Assembly: GCA_000337115.1 (NCBI GenBank)
Contig: AOIR01000055.1
Location: forward strand, 48,540-112,539
Origin: Natrinema thermotolerans DSM 11552
GTDB lineage: Archaea > Halobacteriota > Halobacteria > Halobacteriales > Natrialbaceae
Direction: 5' to 3'
DNA length: 64,000 nt
The notes under the pieces are model-generated. The model did not search any database. It was not told the DNA's origin and saw only the letters and a list, made by a program, of their open reading frames with translations. The position numbers and the translations under genes were made by a program. Within the stretch, counting starts at the first letter, position 1. Each line of letters begins with the position of its first letter. Shown in pieces: positions 25,219-32,653 of this stretch.

Positions 25219-25530
25219 TCAGGGGCGCGTCGTCGCCCAGACGGCAGTCACAGCGAGCAGAATAGCTGGAGCCAGCGGCAGGATTAGTAATGCGAACCGA
25301 TATCCCTCCGCGCCGGGCGGGAAGAGATAGATCGCGGTCGGGGCGATCAGGAAGGCGAACACGAGGACGCCGACGAGGACCCAGCCGCGCCAGTCGAACT
25401 CCCGGTCGGCCGTCTCTGGGTGGGACGGGTCCCACCCATCGTCGTCGTCGGCCGACTCGTCGGTTTCCCCGTCGTCGGCGTCGAACGCCGCCGGATCGTG
25501 GACGTAGCCGCCGTCGTCGTTCGAACTCAC
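25219..25530 (-). CDS. Two-helix membrane protein
   Basis: 103 aa from GTG 25530 (VSSNDDGGYVHDP...). The N-terminal half is acidic and disordered (Asp/Glu runs). Two hydrophobic segments follow: WVLVGVLVFAFLIAPTAIYL and ALLILPLAPAILLAVTAVW, giving a hairpin with cytoplasmic acidic tail or the reverse. No motif recognised. It converges with the preceding gene (12-bp gap). Confidence 0.7.
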   Translation of the reverse strand: MSSNDDGGYVHDPAAFDADDGETDESADDDDGWDPSHPETADREFDWRGWVLVGVLVFAFLIAPTAIYLFPPGAEGYRFALLILPLAPAILLAVTAVWATTRP

Positions 25531-25603
25531 TATCGGACCCTTTGACCGCATCGTAAAAGCCCTCACGGTTGGCCAACCGGGTCGGCCGTGATCGAGACGG
25601 GGT

Positions 25604-26629
25604 TTAGAGTTCGCTGTCCGGCCGAACGACGACCTTGCCGAAGCCCTCCCGGTTCTCGATGATCTCGTGAGCGCGGGCCGTCTCGCTCATCGGCAACTCC
25701 TCGCGGATCGCGGGTTCGAAGGTGCCGTCCCAGACCAGTTCCATCACGTCGTCGACCTGCTCGGGCGTGGCCATCGTCGAGCCGATGATGGTGAGCTGTT
25801 CCCAGAAGATCCGCGGGATGTCCGTCTCGGGGTTGCCCCCGCCCGTGCCGCCACAGGTTACGAGCCGGCCGCCCTTGGTCAGGCTCTTCAGCGAGTCCCG
25901 CCAAGTGGGCGCACCGACGTGTTCGACGACTACGTCGACGCCACGGCCGTCCGTCTCCGAGAGAACCCAGTCCGCGAAGTTCTCCTCCTCGTAGTTACAG
26001 ACGTGATCCGCGCCGTGTTCCTCGGCGTACTCGAGTTTCTCCTCCGTGCTGCCGGTGGCGTAGACCTCCGCGCCCGCGTAGTCGGCGATCTGTAAGGCGG
26101 CGTGGCCGACCCCGCCGCTTGCACCCAGTACAAGGACGCTCTCGCCGGCCTCGAGGTCCGCCCGCTCGATGAGCATGCGCCACGCGGTCTGGAAGACCAG
26201 ACTGCTCGAGCCGGCGACCGCCCAGTCGACGCCCTCCGGGACGGGGATGAGGTTGTCCTCGGGGACGGCGGCGTACTCGGAGTGGACGCCCCGGACGTGT
26301 TCGCCGATGATGTGGAACGTCGGGTCGAGCGTCGGGTCGTCCATCCGCAGGTCGCCGACGCCGGCCGAGACCGCGACGCGGTCGCCTTCCTCGAAGCGGG
26401 TCACGTCCTCGCCGACCTCCTCGACGACGCCCGCCGCGTCGCTGCCCGGGATGTGGGGCATCTCGAGGTCCAGTCCCGGCATTCCGCGGCGCGTCCAGAT
26501 GTCCAGGTGGTTGAGCGCGGCCGCCTTGACGTCGACCAGTACCTCGTCCCGATCGATCTCGGGGTCGGGGAACTCGCCGTACTCGATGACGTCGGTGTCG
26601 CCGTGTTCCGTGATTTGGACTGCCTGCAT
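25604..26629 (-). CDS. Zinc-type MDR oxidoreductase (quinone-reductase-like)
   Basis: 341 aa. It starts MQAVQITEHGDTDV, the usual GroES-like domain with ALNHLDIWTRRGMPG and PHIPGSDAAGVVEEVG. The Rossmann NADPH loop is V-L-G-A-S-G-G-V-G-H. There are Cys residues in HVCNYEEEN and RLVTCGGTGG but no full set of structural-zinc ligands. MDR members reduce quinones or enones, or act as alcohol dehydrogenases. It is divergent from the ABC transporter operon over a 138-bp gap containing a strong dyad. Confidence 0.85.
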   Translation of the reverse strand: MQAVQITEHGDTDVIEYGEFPDPEIDRDEVLVDVKAAALNHLDIWTRRGMPGLDLEMPHIPGSDAAGVVEEVGEDVTRFEEGDRVAVSAGVGDLRMDDPTLDPTFHIIGEHVRGVHSEYAAVPEDNLIPVPEGVDWAVAGSSSLVFQTAWRMLIERADLEAGESVLVLGASGGVGHAALQIADYAGAEVYATGSTEEKLEYAEEHGADHVCNYEEENFADWVLSETDGRGVDVVVEHVGAPTWRDSLKSLTKGGRLVTCGGTGGGNPETDIPRIFWEQLTIIGSTMATPEQVDDVMELVWDGTFEPAIREELPMSETARAHEIIENREGFGKVVVRPDSEL

Positions 26630-26695
26630 ATACCGTGGCCAACGGAAACGGCGTCCATAACAGTTGGGCTACCAGCACTCCGGCGACGCCCCTTT

Positions 26696-26728
26696 GTTTG
26701 TACTGCAAAGTGACTTTGCAATGCAAAC
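26696..26728. promoter_or_regulatory. 33-bp operator dyad before the ABC operon
   Basis: Arms GTTTGTACTGCAAAG (26696-26710) and CTTTGCAATGCAAAC (26714-26728) are inverted around TGA, with 13 of 15 pairs. The inner core TGCAAAG-TGA-CTTTGCA is perfect. It lies 40-72 bp before the permease start (26768) and 67-99 bp before the oxidoreductase start, so it can serve either. The likely ligand is the winged-helix regulator that ends the operon (29167). Confidence 0.7.
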
Positions 26729-26767
26729 TACTTTCCGTGGGCCGTCCGTCGGGTCGACGCGAAGCCG

Positions 26768-27625
26768 ATGGCGACCGAGACACCGACGACGGAAGCGGCG
26801 GACGGCGTATCGACCGGGAGCCGCGGCGTCTGGTTCGCACAGGCCCGCGCGTTCACCGACCGGAGTCTCCGGGAAGTCCGGAACAGCGGTCTCATGTTGG
26901 CGTGGGTGATCGCGTTCCCCGCGATCACGTACCTGCTCCGGGTGACGCAAGGGACCGAAACGTCGGCCGCGGCCGACGCGAGCGTCGCGATCGGCACCGG
27001 CGTTCTCGGGGCGATGTTCGTCTCTCTGTTCCTCTTCGGGAGCCAGCTCGCGACGGACCTCGAGGATCGGCGGTACGCGGCCTACCGGTCGATGCCGATC
27101 TCGCCGTCGGCCGAACTGACCGGCCGGATGGCGGCCGGGCTCGTCCTCGCCGCGGGGTCGTTCGCCGTCACGATCGTCGTCGCGGTCGCGACCGGCGCGG
27201 CATTCGGGCTCCGCGGGCCCGCGTCGGTGCCGGTCGTCCTGCTCGCCGGGGTGGCGACCTGTCTGTTCTGGATGGTCGTCGCCGTCCCGTTCGTGGTCGT
27301 CGCGGGGAACAAACGCGTCGCGTCGATGGCGACGACGCTCGTGGCCGTCATGGCGTTCGTCCTCACCGGGCTCAACGGGGTCGTTCCGGCACAGTCGCCG
27401 ATCGACGGCCCGGCGTTGAACTACCTCCCGAACACGCTGGCGACGCGGCTGCTCGTAGCTCACCTCGTCCCCGCCGAGAACTGGACCGAACTCGGCGTCT
27501 CACCGCCCCAACTGCCGACCGAACCGGCGTTCCTCGCGTTGCTGACCGGCTACACGCTGATCGCGGTCGTCGCCGGCTCGGTACTGGTCACCCGGACCCT
27601 CTACGACCGGGGGTGGTGGACGTGA
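26768..27625 (+). CDS. ABC-2-type transporter permease
   Basis: 285 aa. Six hydrophobic segments are evident: LMLAWVIAFPAITYLL, VAIGTGVLGAMFVSLFLFGS, MAAGLVLAAGSFAVTIVVAVA, VPVVLLAGVATCLFWMVVAV, MATTLVAVMAFVLTGLNGVV, and LALLTGYTLIAVVAGSVLV. The loop ATDLEDRRYAAYRSMPISPS is the coupling-helix-like segment typical of ABC-2 exporters. It is the first gene of a four-gene operon with its ATPase, a membrane protein and a regulator, and overlaps the ATPase by 4 bp (GTGA). Confidence 0.85.
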   Translation: MATETPTTEAADGVSTGSRGVWFAQARAFTDRSLREVRNSGLMLAWVIAFPAITYLLRVTQGTETSAAADASVAIGTGVLGAMFVSLFLFGSQLATDLEDRRYAAYRSMPISPSAELTGRMAAGLVLAAGSFAVTIVVAVATGAAFGLRGPASVPVVLLAGVATCLFWMVVAVPFVVVAGNKRVASMATTLVAVMAFVLTGLNGVVPAQSPIDGPALNYLPNTLATRLLVAHLVPAENWTELGVSPPQLPTEPAFLALLTGYTLIAVVAGSVLVTRTLYDRGWWT

Positions 27626-28536
27626 CCGAGCCGGTCGCGACCGCCGACGGCGTCAGCAAGTCCTTCGGCGACGACGGCGTCCTCGAGGCGGTCGATCTCA
27701 CCGTCGAGGCGGGCGAACTGCTCGTGTTGATGGGGCCGAACGGGGTCGGCAAGTCGGTCTTGCTGTCGTGTCTCGCCGGCAGCCAGCGGCCGTCGGCGGG
27801 CGACGTCGAGGTCTTCGGCGAGCCCGCGACCGCCCGCGCGGACACCACGAGCTTCCTCCTGCAGGACGCGCTGGCGCTCGAGAAACTCACTGGCCGCGAG
27901 AACGTCAATTTCTATCGACGGCTCCACCCGCAGTTTACCGACGCGTGGCGCGACCACGTCGCGAGGCTGGGCATCGCGGACGACCTCGACAGGCCCGTCG
28001 CGGACTACTCCGGCGGGATGGTCCGGAAGCTCGAACTCGCGATCGCGGCCAGCATCGACGTGCCGCTGTACCTGTTCGACGAGCCGACGGCCGCGCTGGA
28101 TCTGGCGACGATCCCGACGGTCCACGAACTGTTCCGCGAGAAGCGAGCGGCCGGGAAGACCCTCGTCGTCGCCAGCCATCGGCCGATGAACGCCGACGTC
28201 GCCGATCGACTCGCCTTCCTCGCCGGCGGCCGGATCGTCGCGACGGGCGCGCCCGAGGAGCTGCTTGCGTCGGTCCCGCCGGTCCTCGAGACCCGCGCGG
28301 CGAACGCGAGCGCGCTGGCCGCCGTCGCTGACAGCGAGCCGTTCGCGGTAGCAGGCAACGTTCGTGCGGTTGTCCCGCGCGAATACGGGGGTGCGGCCGA
28401 CGACCCCGAGCGACTGCTCGCCAATCTGGCGGCCGAGACCGGAATCGATCGGGCCGATCTGTCGATCGTCGAGCCGACCTACACCGCCCTGTTTAATTAC
28501 TATACGAACGGTGTACCGACCACGAACGGACAGTAA
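27622..28536 (+). CDS. ABC transporter ATP-binding protein
   Basis: 304 aa from GTG 27622. Walker A is G-P-N-G-V-G-K-S, the Q loop is FLLQDALALEKLTGRENV, the signature is Y-S-G-G-M-V-R-K, Walker B is LYLFDEP, and the switch His is in VVASHRPM. It continues with a C-terminal ~80-residue extension (DPERLLANLAAETGIDRADL) often seen in multidrug-type exporters. It powers the ABC-2 permease encoded just upstream. Substrate is unknown; drug, lipid or hydrophobic-compound export is typical. Confidence 0.92.
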   Translation: MTEPVATADGVSKSFGDDGVLEAVDLTVEAGELLVLMGPNGVGKSVLLSCLAGSQRPSAGDVEVFGEPATARADTTSFLLQDALALEKLTGRENVNFYRRLHPQFTDAWRDHVARLGIADDLDRPVADYSGGMVRKLELAIAASIDVPLYLFDEPTAALDLATIPTVHELFREKRAAGKTLVVASHRPMNADVADRLAFLAGGRIVATGAPEELLASVPPVLETRAANASALAAVADSEPFAVAGNVRAVVPREYGGAADDPERLLANLAAETGIDRADLSIVEPTYTALFNYYTNGVPTTNGQ

Positions 28537-28538
28537 CG

Positions 28539-29165
28539 ATGGCCCGGAACGTCTCGGACGACGTCGATCCCGACCGGCTCGAGGCCGAACTCGCGGAGAT
28601 CAAGGGAGCCATGGGGCTCGCGTCGGACCACCCCTACTGGTGGCGGTTCTGGATCGTGGAGGGTGTTTGTACCGGGCTCCTCTTCACTATCGTCCAGTTC
28701 TGGCTCCGCGAGGGGTTTCGGCCGTGGATCGCCGTCGCGTTCGCCGGCGTCGTCGGCTGCTGTGAACTCGCGAAGCGACGCCTCCGGTCGAGCTACGAGC
28801 CGCCGGCCGCGGGGCTGCCGAGCCAGCGGCGCTGGTTCGTCGCGGTCCTCGCCGGCGTCATCGCCCTGGTCGTCGGACTTCGCCCGGTCTTCGAGTCGCT
28901 GGGCCCGACGAACGCGGTTCGGCTGGCGATCGTCGCCGCGGGCGCGGTCGTCGGCGTCGGCTACGTCCTCATGGGCCAGTTGCTCGCCGCGTACGACGTC
29001 AGGCCCGCCGACCGGTACGCGTTCGTCGTCGGCGGCGCGTGGATCATGGTCCTCTCGGCGGCCATCCCTTACATCCCCGCCTTCGAGGGCTGGGAGTACG
29101 CGGCGTTCGGCATCGGCATCGCACTGCATCACGTCGCGACCTACGTTGCTCTCTTCCGATACTGA
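28539..29165 (+). CDS. Multi-pass membrane protein of the ABC operon
   Basis: 208 aa, two bases after the ATPase stop. It begins with an acidic soluble stretch (DDVDPDRLEAELAEIKG), then six hydrophobic segments, among them VEGVCTGLLFTIVQFWL, WFVAVLAGVIALVVGL, AIVAAGAVVGVGYVLMGQLL and AYAFVVGGAWIMVLSAAIPYI. No motif beyond this is recognised. Its position between ATPase and regulator suggests an accessory subunit or a sensor for the exporter. Confidence 0.75.
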   Translation: MARNVSDDVDPDRLEAELAEIKGAMGLASDHPYWWRFWIVEGVCTGLLFTIVQFWLREGFRPWIAVAFAGVVGCCELAKRRLRSSYEPPAAGLPSQRRWFVAVLAGVIALVVGLRPVFESLGPTNAVRLAIVAAGAVVGVGYVLMGQLLAAYDVRPADRYAFVVGGAWIMVLSAAIPYIPAFEGWEYAAFGIGIALHHVATYVALFRY

Positions 29166-29166
29166 C

Positions 29167-29544
29167 ATGGAATTCAACAAACTAGTCCACCAACCGACGC
29201 GACTTCGGATCTTCGCACACCTCTACGCGAACGGTCCGACGGGGTTTACCGCCCTCACGTCGACCCTCGAGGTGACCAACGGGAACCTCGCCAGCCACAT
29301 CGACCGCATGGCCGAGGCCGACTGCGTCGCCGTCGAAAAGGAGTTCGTCGACGACACCCCCCAGACGACGTATCGACTCACCGACCGCGGCGAGGAACTG
29401 TTCGAGGACCACGTCCGCACCCTCGAGTCGCTCATCGCCGATCTCGACACCGACTCGGGGTCGGACCCGCCGTACGATCCCGACGCCATGCCGGACCGGG
29501 AGCGGGATCCGAACGGCGGGCCGGGGCCCGACCCCACGCCGTAA
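29167..29544 (+). CDS. Winged-helix transcriptional regulator of the ABC operon
   Basis: 125 aa from ATG 29167, one base after the previous stop. The winged helix fills residues 1-85: KLVHQPTRLRIFAHLYAN, FTALTSTLEVTNGNLASHID (turn and recognition helix), then the wing YRLTDRGEELF. This is the PF13601-type MarR/PadR-like fold. The C-terminal 35 residues are disordered (Asp/Pro/Gly-rich). Being the last gene of the operon and near the TGCAAAG dyad, it is most likely an auto-repressor. Confidence 0.85.
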   Translation: MEFNKLVHQPTRLRIFAHLYANGPTGFTALTSTLEVTNGNLASHIDRMAEADCVAVEKEFVDDTPQTTYRLTDRGEELFEDHVRTLESLIADLDTDSGSDPPYDPDAMPDRERDPNGGPGPDPTP

Positions 29545-29587
29545 CCCGCGTGCGTAGCTTTTACCCGCCGGCTTTCGAAGGCGACGT

Positions 29588-30154
29588 ATGGACGAAACGG
29601 ACGCCGACGCCGCCACGGGAACGCTGTGTACCGGCGTCATCACGATCGCCTCGGACCGCGGGCTCGAGGAGGACGCGGCCGGGGAGACGGTCACCGATCT
29701 CCTCGAGGCCGACGGACACGAGGTCGCGGTACGGGAACACGTCAACTCGGATCACGATACGGTCCAGTCGATCGTCTCACGGCTGCTCGACCGTGACGAC
29801 GTCGATATCGTGATCACGGCCGGCGCGACCGGTGTCGAGCCCGGCGATATCACGATCGAGGCGGTCGAACCGCTCCTGAAGAAGGAACTGGCCGCGTTCA
29901 GCGAACTCGTCACCGTTCTCGGCTACGAGCGGGTCGGCACGGCGGTCGTCGGCGCACGGACGCTCGCGGGCGTGGCCGACGGCACGCCGGTCTTCTGCCT
30001 GCCGGGGCACGTCGACGCGGTCCAGCTCGCCATCGAGGAGATCGTTCTCGAGGAGGCACCGTCCCTCGTCGAGCGCGCCGGGTACGAGGCGTCCGACGCC
30101 GACGAGGAACCGACCGACGCGAACGGGGCCGAACCCGCCGACGGGGGTGCCTGA
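29588..30154 (+). CDS. moaB: MogA/MoaB-family molybdenum cofactor protein
   Basis: 188 aa. The MPT-binding core is recognisable: GVITIASDRGLEEDAAGETV, ITAGATGVEPGDITIEAVEP, GTAVVGARTLAGVADG and VFCLPGHVDAVQLAIEE. Archaeal MoaB activates molybdopterin by adenylation before metal insertion. The last ~25 residues are an acidic tail. The next start is 2 bp after its stop, so the cyclo-ligase-like gene is co-transcribed. No other moa/moe gene is in the window. Confidence 0.88.
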   Translation: MDETDADAATGTLCTGVITIASDRGLEEDAAGETVTDLLEADGHEVAVREHVNSDHDTVQSIVSRLLDRDDVDIVITAGATGVEPGDITIEAVEPLLKKELAAFSELVTVLGYERVGTAVVGARTLAGVADGTPVFCLPGHVDAVQLAIEEIVLEEAPSLVERAGYEASDADEEPTDANGAEPADGGA

Positions 30155-30155
30155 C

Positions 30156-30884
30156 GTGGGTGAGACCCTCGAGAAGACGGCCGTCCGCGAGCGCGTCTGG
30201 GATGACTTGGAGGAGAGCGGCGAAGCCCGGTTCCCGTTCCCGCCCCACGGCCGGATCCCGAACTTCGCAGGGGCCGACGACGCCGCCGATCGACTGGCCG
30301 AGCAACCCGAGTGGGAGCGAGCGACGGCGATCAAGGCCAATCCCGACGCGCCGCAGCTGCCCGTCCGCCGGCGGGCGTTGCGCGAGGGCAAGACCGTCTA
30401 CATGGCCGTCCCGCGGCTCCGGGACGAGCAGTGCTTCCTGCAGCTCGACCCGGACGCCCTCACCGACTACGACGCGGCGACGACCGTCTCGGGCTCGTCG
30501 GACCACGGCGAGCAGGTCGGCCCCGACGAGGTCGATCGGGTCGATCTGATCGTCTCCGGGAGCGTCGCCGTGACGAAAGAAGGCGGCCGCATCGGCAAGG
30601 GCGAGGGGTACAGCGACCTCGAGTACGCCGTCCTCCGGGATCTCGGTCTCGTCGACGATTCGACGCCGGTCGCGACGACGGTCCACGAGCGGCAGGTGAT
30701 CGACGACGCGGTCGCGATCGGGAGCCACGACGTCGCGATGGATCTCGTGGTCACGCCCGACCGTACGTTCCGGCCCGAGACCGACGACCAGCCGACCGGG
30801 ATCGACTGGGAGTTGCTCGCGGACGAGCGACTCGCGGAGATTCCGATCCTCCGGCGGCTCCGGGAGCGGTATAGTAGCCACTGA
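30156..30884 (+). CDS. 5-formyltetrahydrofolate cyclo-ligase family protein
   Basis: 242 aa from GTG 30156 (VGETLEKTAVRERVWDDLE). It has FPPHGRIPNFAGADDAADRL and KTVYMAVPRLRDEQ of the MTHFS-like fold, then VSGSVAVTKEGGRIGKGEGYSDLEYAVL, whose GRIGKGEGY loop is the ATP/phosphate loop of this family. The C-terminal end TPVATTVHERQV and DVAMDLVVTPDR follows. Its last codons (Tyr-Ser-Ser-His-stop) lie inside a palindromic repeat. Typical members make methenyl-THF from 5-formyl-THF. In archaea that use methanopterin the true substrate may differ. Confidence 0.85.
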   Translation: MGETLEKTAVRERVWDDLEESGEARFPFPPHGRIPNFAGADDAADRLAEQPEWERATAIKANPDAPQLPVRRRALREGKTVYMAVPRLRDEQCFLQLDPDALTDYDAATTVSGSSDHGEQVGPDEVDRVDLIVSGSVAVTKEGGRIGKGEGYSDLEYAVLRDLGLVDDSTPVATTVHERQVIDDAVAIGSHDVAMDLVVTPDRTFRPETDDQPTGIDWELLADERLAEIPILRRLRERYSSH

Positions 30885-30953
30885 AACGATTCACACACTG
30901 ATCACAACGCTGTCGTGCGATCAGGTGTGCAATGACTTTCAGTGGCTACTATA
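30870..30953. repeat. Palindromic repeat element with 17-bp perfect arms
   Basis: TATAGTAGCCACTGAAA (30870-30886) is mirrored exactly by TTTCAGTGGCTACTATA (30937-30953). The inner 50 bp form an imperfect continuation (CACAC and TGATC words mirrored by GATCA and GTGTG). The left arm runs through the stop codon of the cyclo-ligase-like gene. It resembles short palindromic elements I recall scattered in haloarchaeal genomes. No target duplication is apparent. Confidence 0.7.
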
Positions 30954-31409
30954 GTTCGCGTCGAGGAAAGGGGATCCATCCCCGGGGCACGGTCGGGCCG
31001 TGCCCCGAATGCCAGGGTCGCAGGGTGTGACGCGAGCCGGTGGGGCGGGCTCGCGTCGGCGAGAATCGGTTGGCAGTGGTGGGGGAAGGGTGCTGTGGTG
31101 GGGTTGCTGGAAGTCGCGGGAACAGGTGGTGGGTGCCTTGGGGTCTGCCCGTCGACCTCCACGCGGTAGTAGCGGCCGATCCCACTTGAACGGCGGTGAT
31201 GGTATACCGCTCTTACGCCGAGTTTGACCGAATTCAACGCGGCTTTATCGGCTCGAGATCCGCAGTCAGACGGTTTATACTGGACGTCTCGGACGTAATG
31301 AAAGCGAACGCTGACGGTCGCCGGAACGGACGCTTCGCCGGCGTTCGGACGACGACGAATTCGGCTGCCATCGCCCCGGCTCCTCGTGACCGGTGTTCCG
31401 GCGGCTGCC
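30954..31409. other. Gene-free 456-bp stretch with two strong GC hairpins
   Basis: No frame here has gene-like codon use. It holds GGGGCACGG-N5-CCGTGCCCC (30984-31006) and GACGCGAGCC-N9-GGCTCGCGTC (31029-31057). It also has a G/T-rich strand (31060-31140) and a TATA-like GTTTATAC near 31272 followed by an ATG at 31298 whose frame runs into the DUF7126 gene; I do not accept that frame. Role unknown; terminator, repeat debris or an RNA are possible. Confidence 0.45.
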
Positions 31410-31739
31410 TCAGTCGACCAGTTCCTCGACGACGATGTCGGCGTCCATCAACTGCGGGTCGATCGCGATGTCGAGTTGGCCCTTGACGAACTCCGGGACC
31501 GTCCGGTTGGCGTAGACGACGGTCCGGACGTCGTCGTTCAGATCGCAGACGATCGGGATCGTCGTCGCCTGCCCGACGTCGGTCAGGACGTAGAGGTCGG
31601 CCTCGACGACGCCGGCCTCCTCGAGTTGGGGACGGGAGACGACGCCCGTGACGCGGGTCACGTCGACGCCTGCGTTCTCGAGGGCCGCGCCGATGCCGTC
31701 CTCGTCGTCGCCGGCGACGACCGCGGTCGTGGCGCTCAT
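31410..31739 (-). CDS. DUF7126-like small protein
   Basis: 109 aa. It has a Rossmann-like beginning [20 protein letters not shown] and a repeated alpha/beta pattern [29 protein letters not shown]. This matches a haloarchaeal family often mislabelled CTP synthetase because of its neighbours. It has no amidotransferase or synthase motifs. It overlaps the GMP synthase start by 4 bp and is last in the operon pyrG-guaA(b)-this gene. A TrkA-N-like nucleotide-sensing role is plausible but unproven. Confidence 0.75.
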   Translation of the reverse strand: MSATTAVVAGDDEDGIGAALENAGVDVTRVTGVVSRPQLEEAGVVEADLYVLTDVGQATTIPIVCDLNDDVRTVVYANRTVPEFVKGQLDIAIDPQLMDADIVVEELVD

Positions 31740-32653
31740 TCGTACTCGATGGTCGCGGGCGGTTTGTGAGTCACGTCGTAGACGACGCGGGCGACGTTCT
31801 CGTGGGACCCCGTAATTCGGGACTGAATGCGCTGGAGGGTGTCCCAGTCGATCTCCTGGGCGCGGGCGGTCATTCCGTCGCGGGACTCGACCGAGCGCAC
31901 CGAGACGACCCAGCCGTGGACGCGGTTGTCACCCTTGACGCCGGTGGCCTTGCCGATGACGGCCGCCAGCGCCTGCCAGGGTTCGTACTCCTCGAGTTCT
32001 TCCTCGACGACGTGGTTGGCCTCGCGGGCCACCTCCAACTTCTCCTCGGTGATCTCGCCGATGATCCGCACGGCGAGGCCGGGGCCGGGGAACGGCATGC
32101 GTTCGGAGACGACCTCCTCGAGGTCGAGCGCGCGGGCGACCTCGCGGACCTCGTCCTTGTAGAGGTCGCGCATGGGCTCGACGATACCCTCGAAGTCGAC
32201 GACCTCCGGGAGGCCGCCGACGTTGTGGTGGGACTTGATCGTCCCCTCGCTTTCGATGCGGTCGGGGTAGATCGTCCCCTGCACGAGGTAGTCCGCGTCG
32301 ACCTCTTTCGCGACCGTCTCGAACTCCCGGATGAACTGCTCGCCGATGATGTGGCGTTTCTCCTCCGGGTCGGTGACGCCCTCGAGCGCCTCGAGGAAGC
32401 GGTCTTGGGCCTCCACGATCCGGAGACTGTCCATGTAGTCGAACGTCTCGCGGATCTCGTCGGTTTCGCCTTTCCGCATCAGGCCGGTGTCGACGTAGAC
32501 GGCCGTAAGCTGGGTGCCGATCGCCTCGTACGCCAGCGCGGCGGCCGTCGAGGAGTCGACGCCGCCCGAGAGGGCGATAACGGCGTTTGCATCGCCGATT
32601 TCGTCTTCGATCTCTGCGACTGCGTCGGGAACGAACGTCTCGGTATCTACCAT
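31736..32653 (-). CDS. guaAB: GMP synthase subunit B (PP-loop ATPase)
   Basis: 305 aa: only the ATP-PPase and dimerisation domains, since archaea encode the glutaminase separately. The pyrophosphatase loop is [10 protein letters not shown]. Next are [31 protein letters not shown] and the C-terminal [11 protein letters not shown], the family end. It aminates XMP to GMP with ammonia from subunit A. It shares the TGATG stop/start with pyrG, so CTP and GMP synthesis are translationally coupled. Confidence 0.95.
   Translation of the reverse strand: MVDTETFVPDAVAEIEDEIGDANAVIALSGGVDSSTAAALAYEAIGTQLTAVYVDTGLMRKGETDEIRETFDYMDSLRIVEAQDRFLEALEGVTDPEEKRHIIGEQFIREFETVAKEVDADYLVQGTIYPDRIESEGTIKSHHNVGGLPEVVDFEGIVEPMRDLYKDEVREVARALDLEEVVSERMPFPGPGLAVRIIGEITEEKLEVAREANHVVEEELEEYEPWQALAAVIGKATGVKGDNRVHGWVVSVRSVESRDGMTARAQEIDWDTLQRIQSRITGSHENVARVVYDVTHKPPATIEYE

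Noticed and set aside
31298-31486. ATG frame after a TATA-like box (MKANADGRRNG...)
   Set aside because: Runs into the DUF7126 gene, becomes arginine-rich there, and has no family resemblance.
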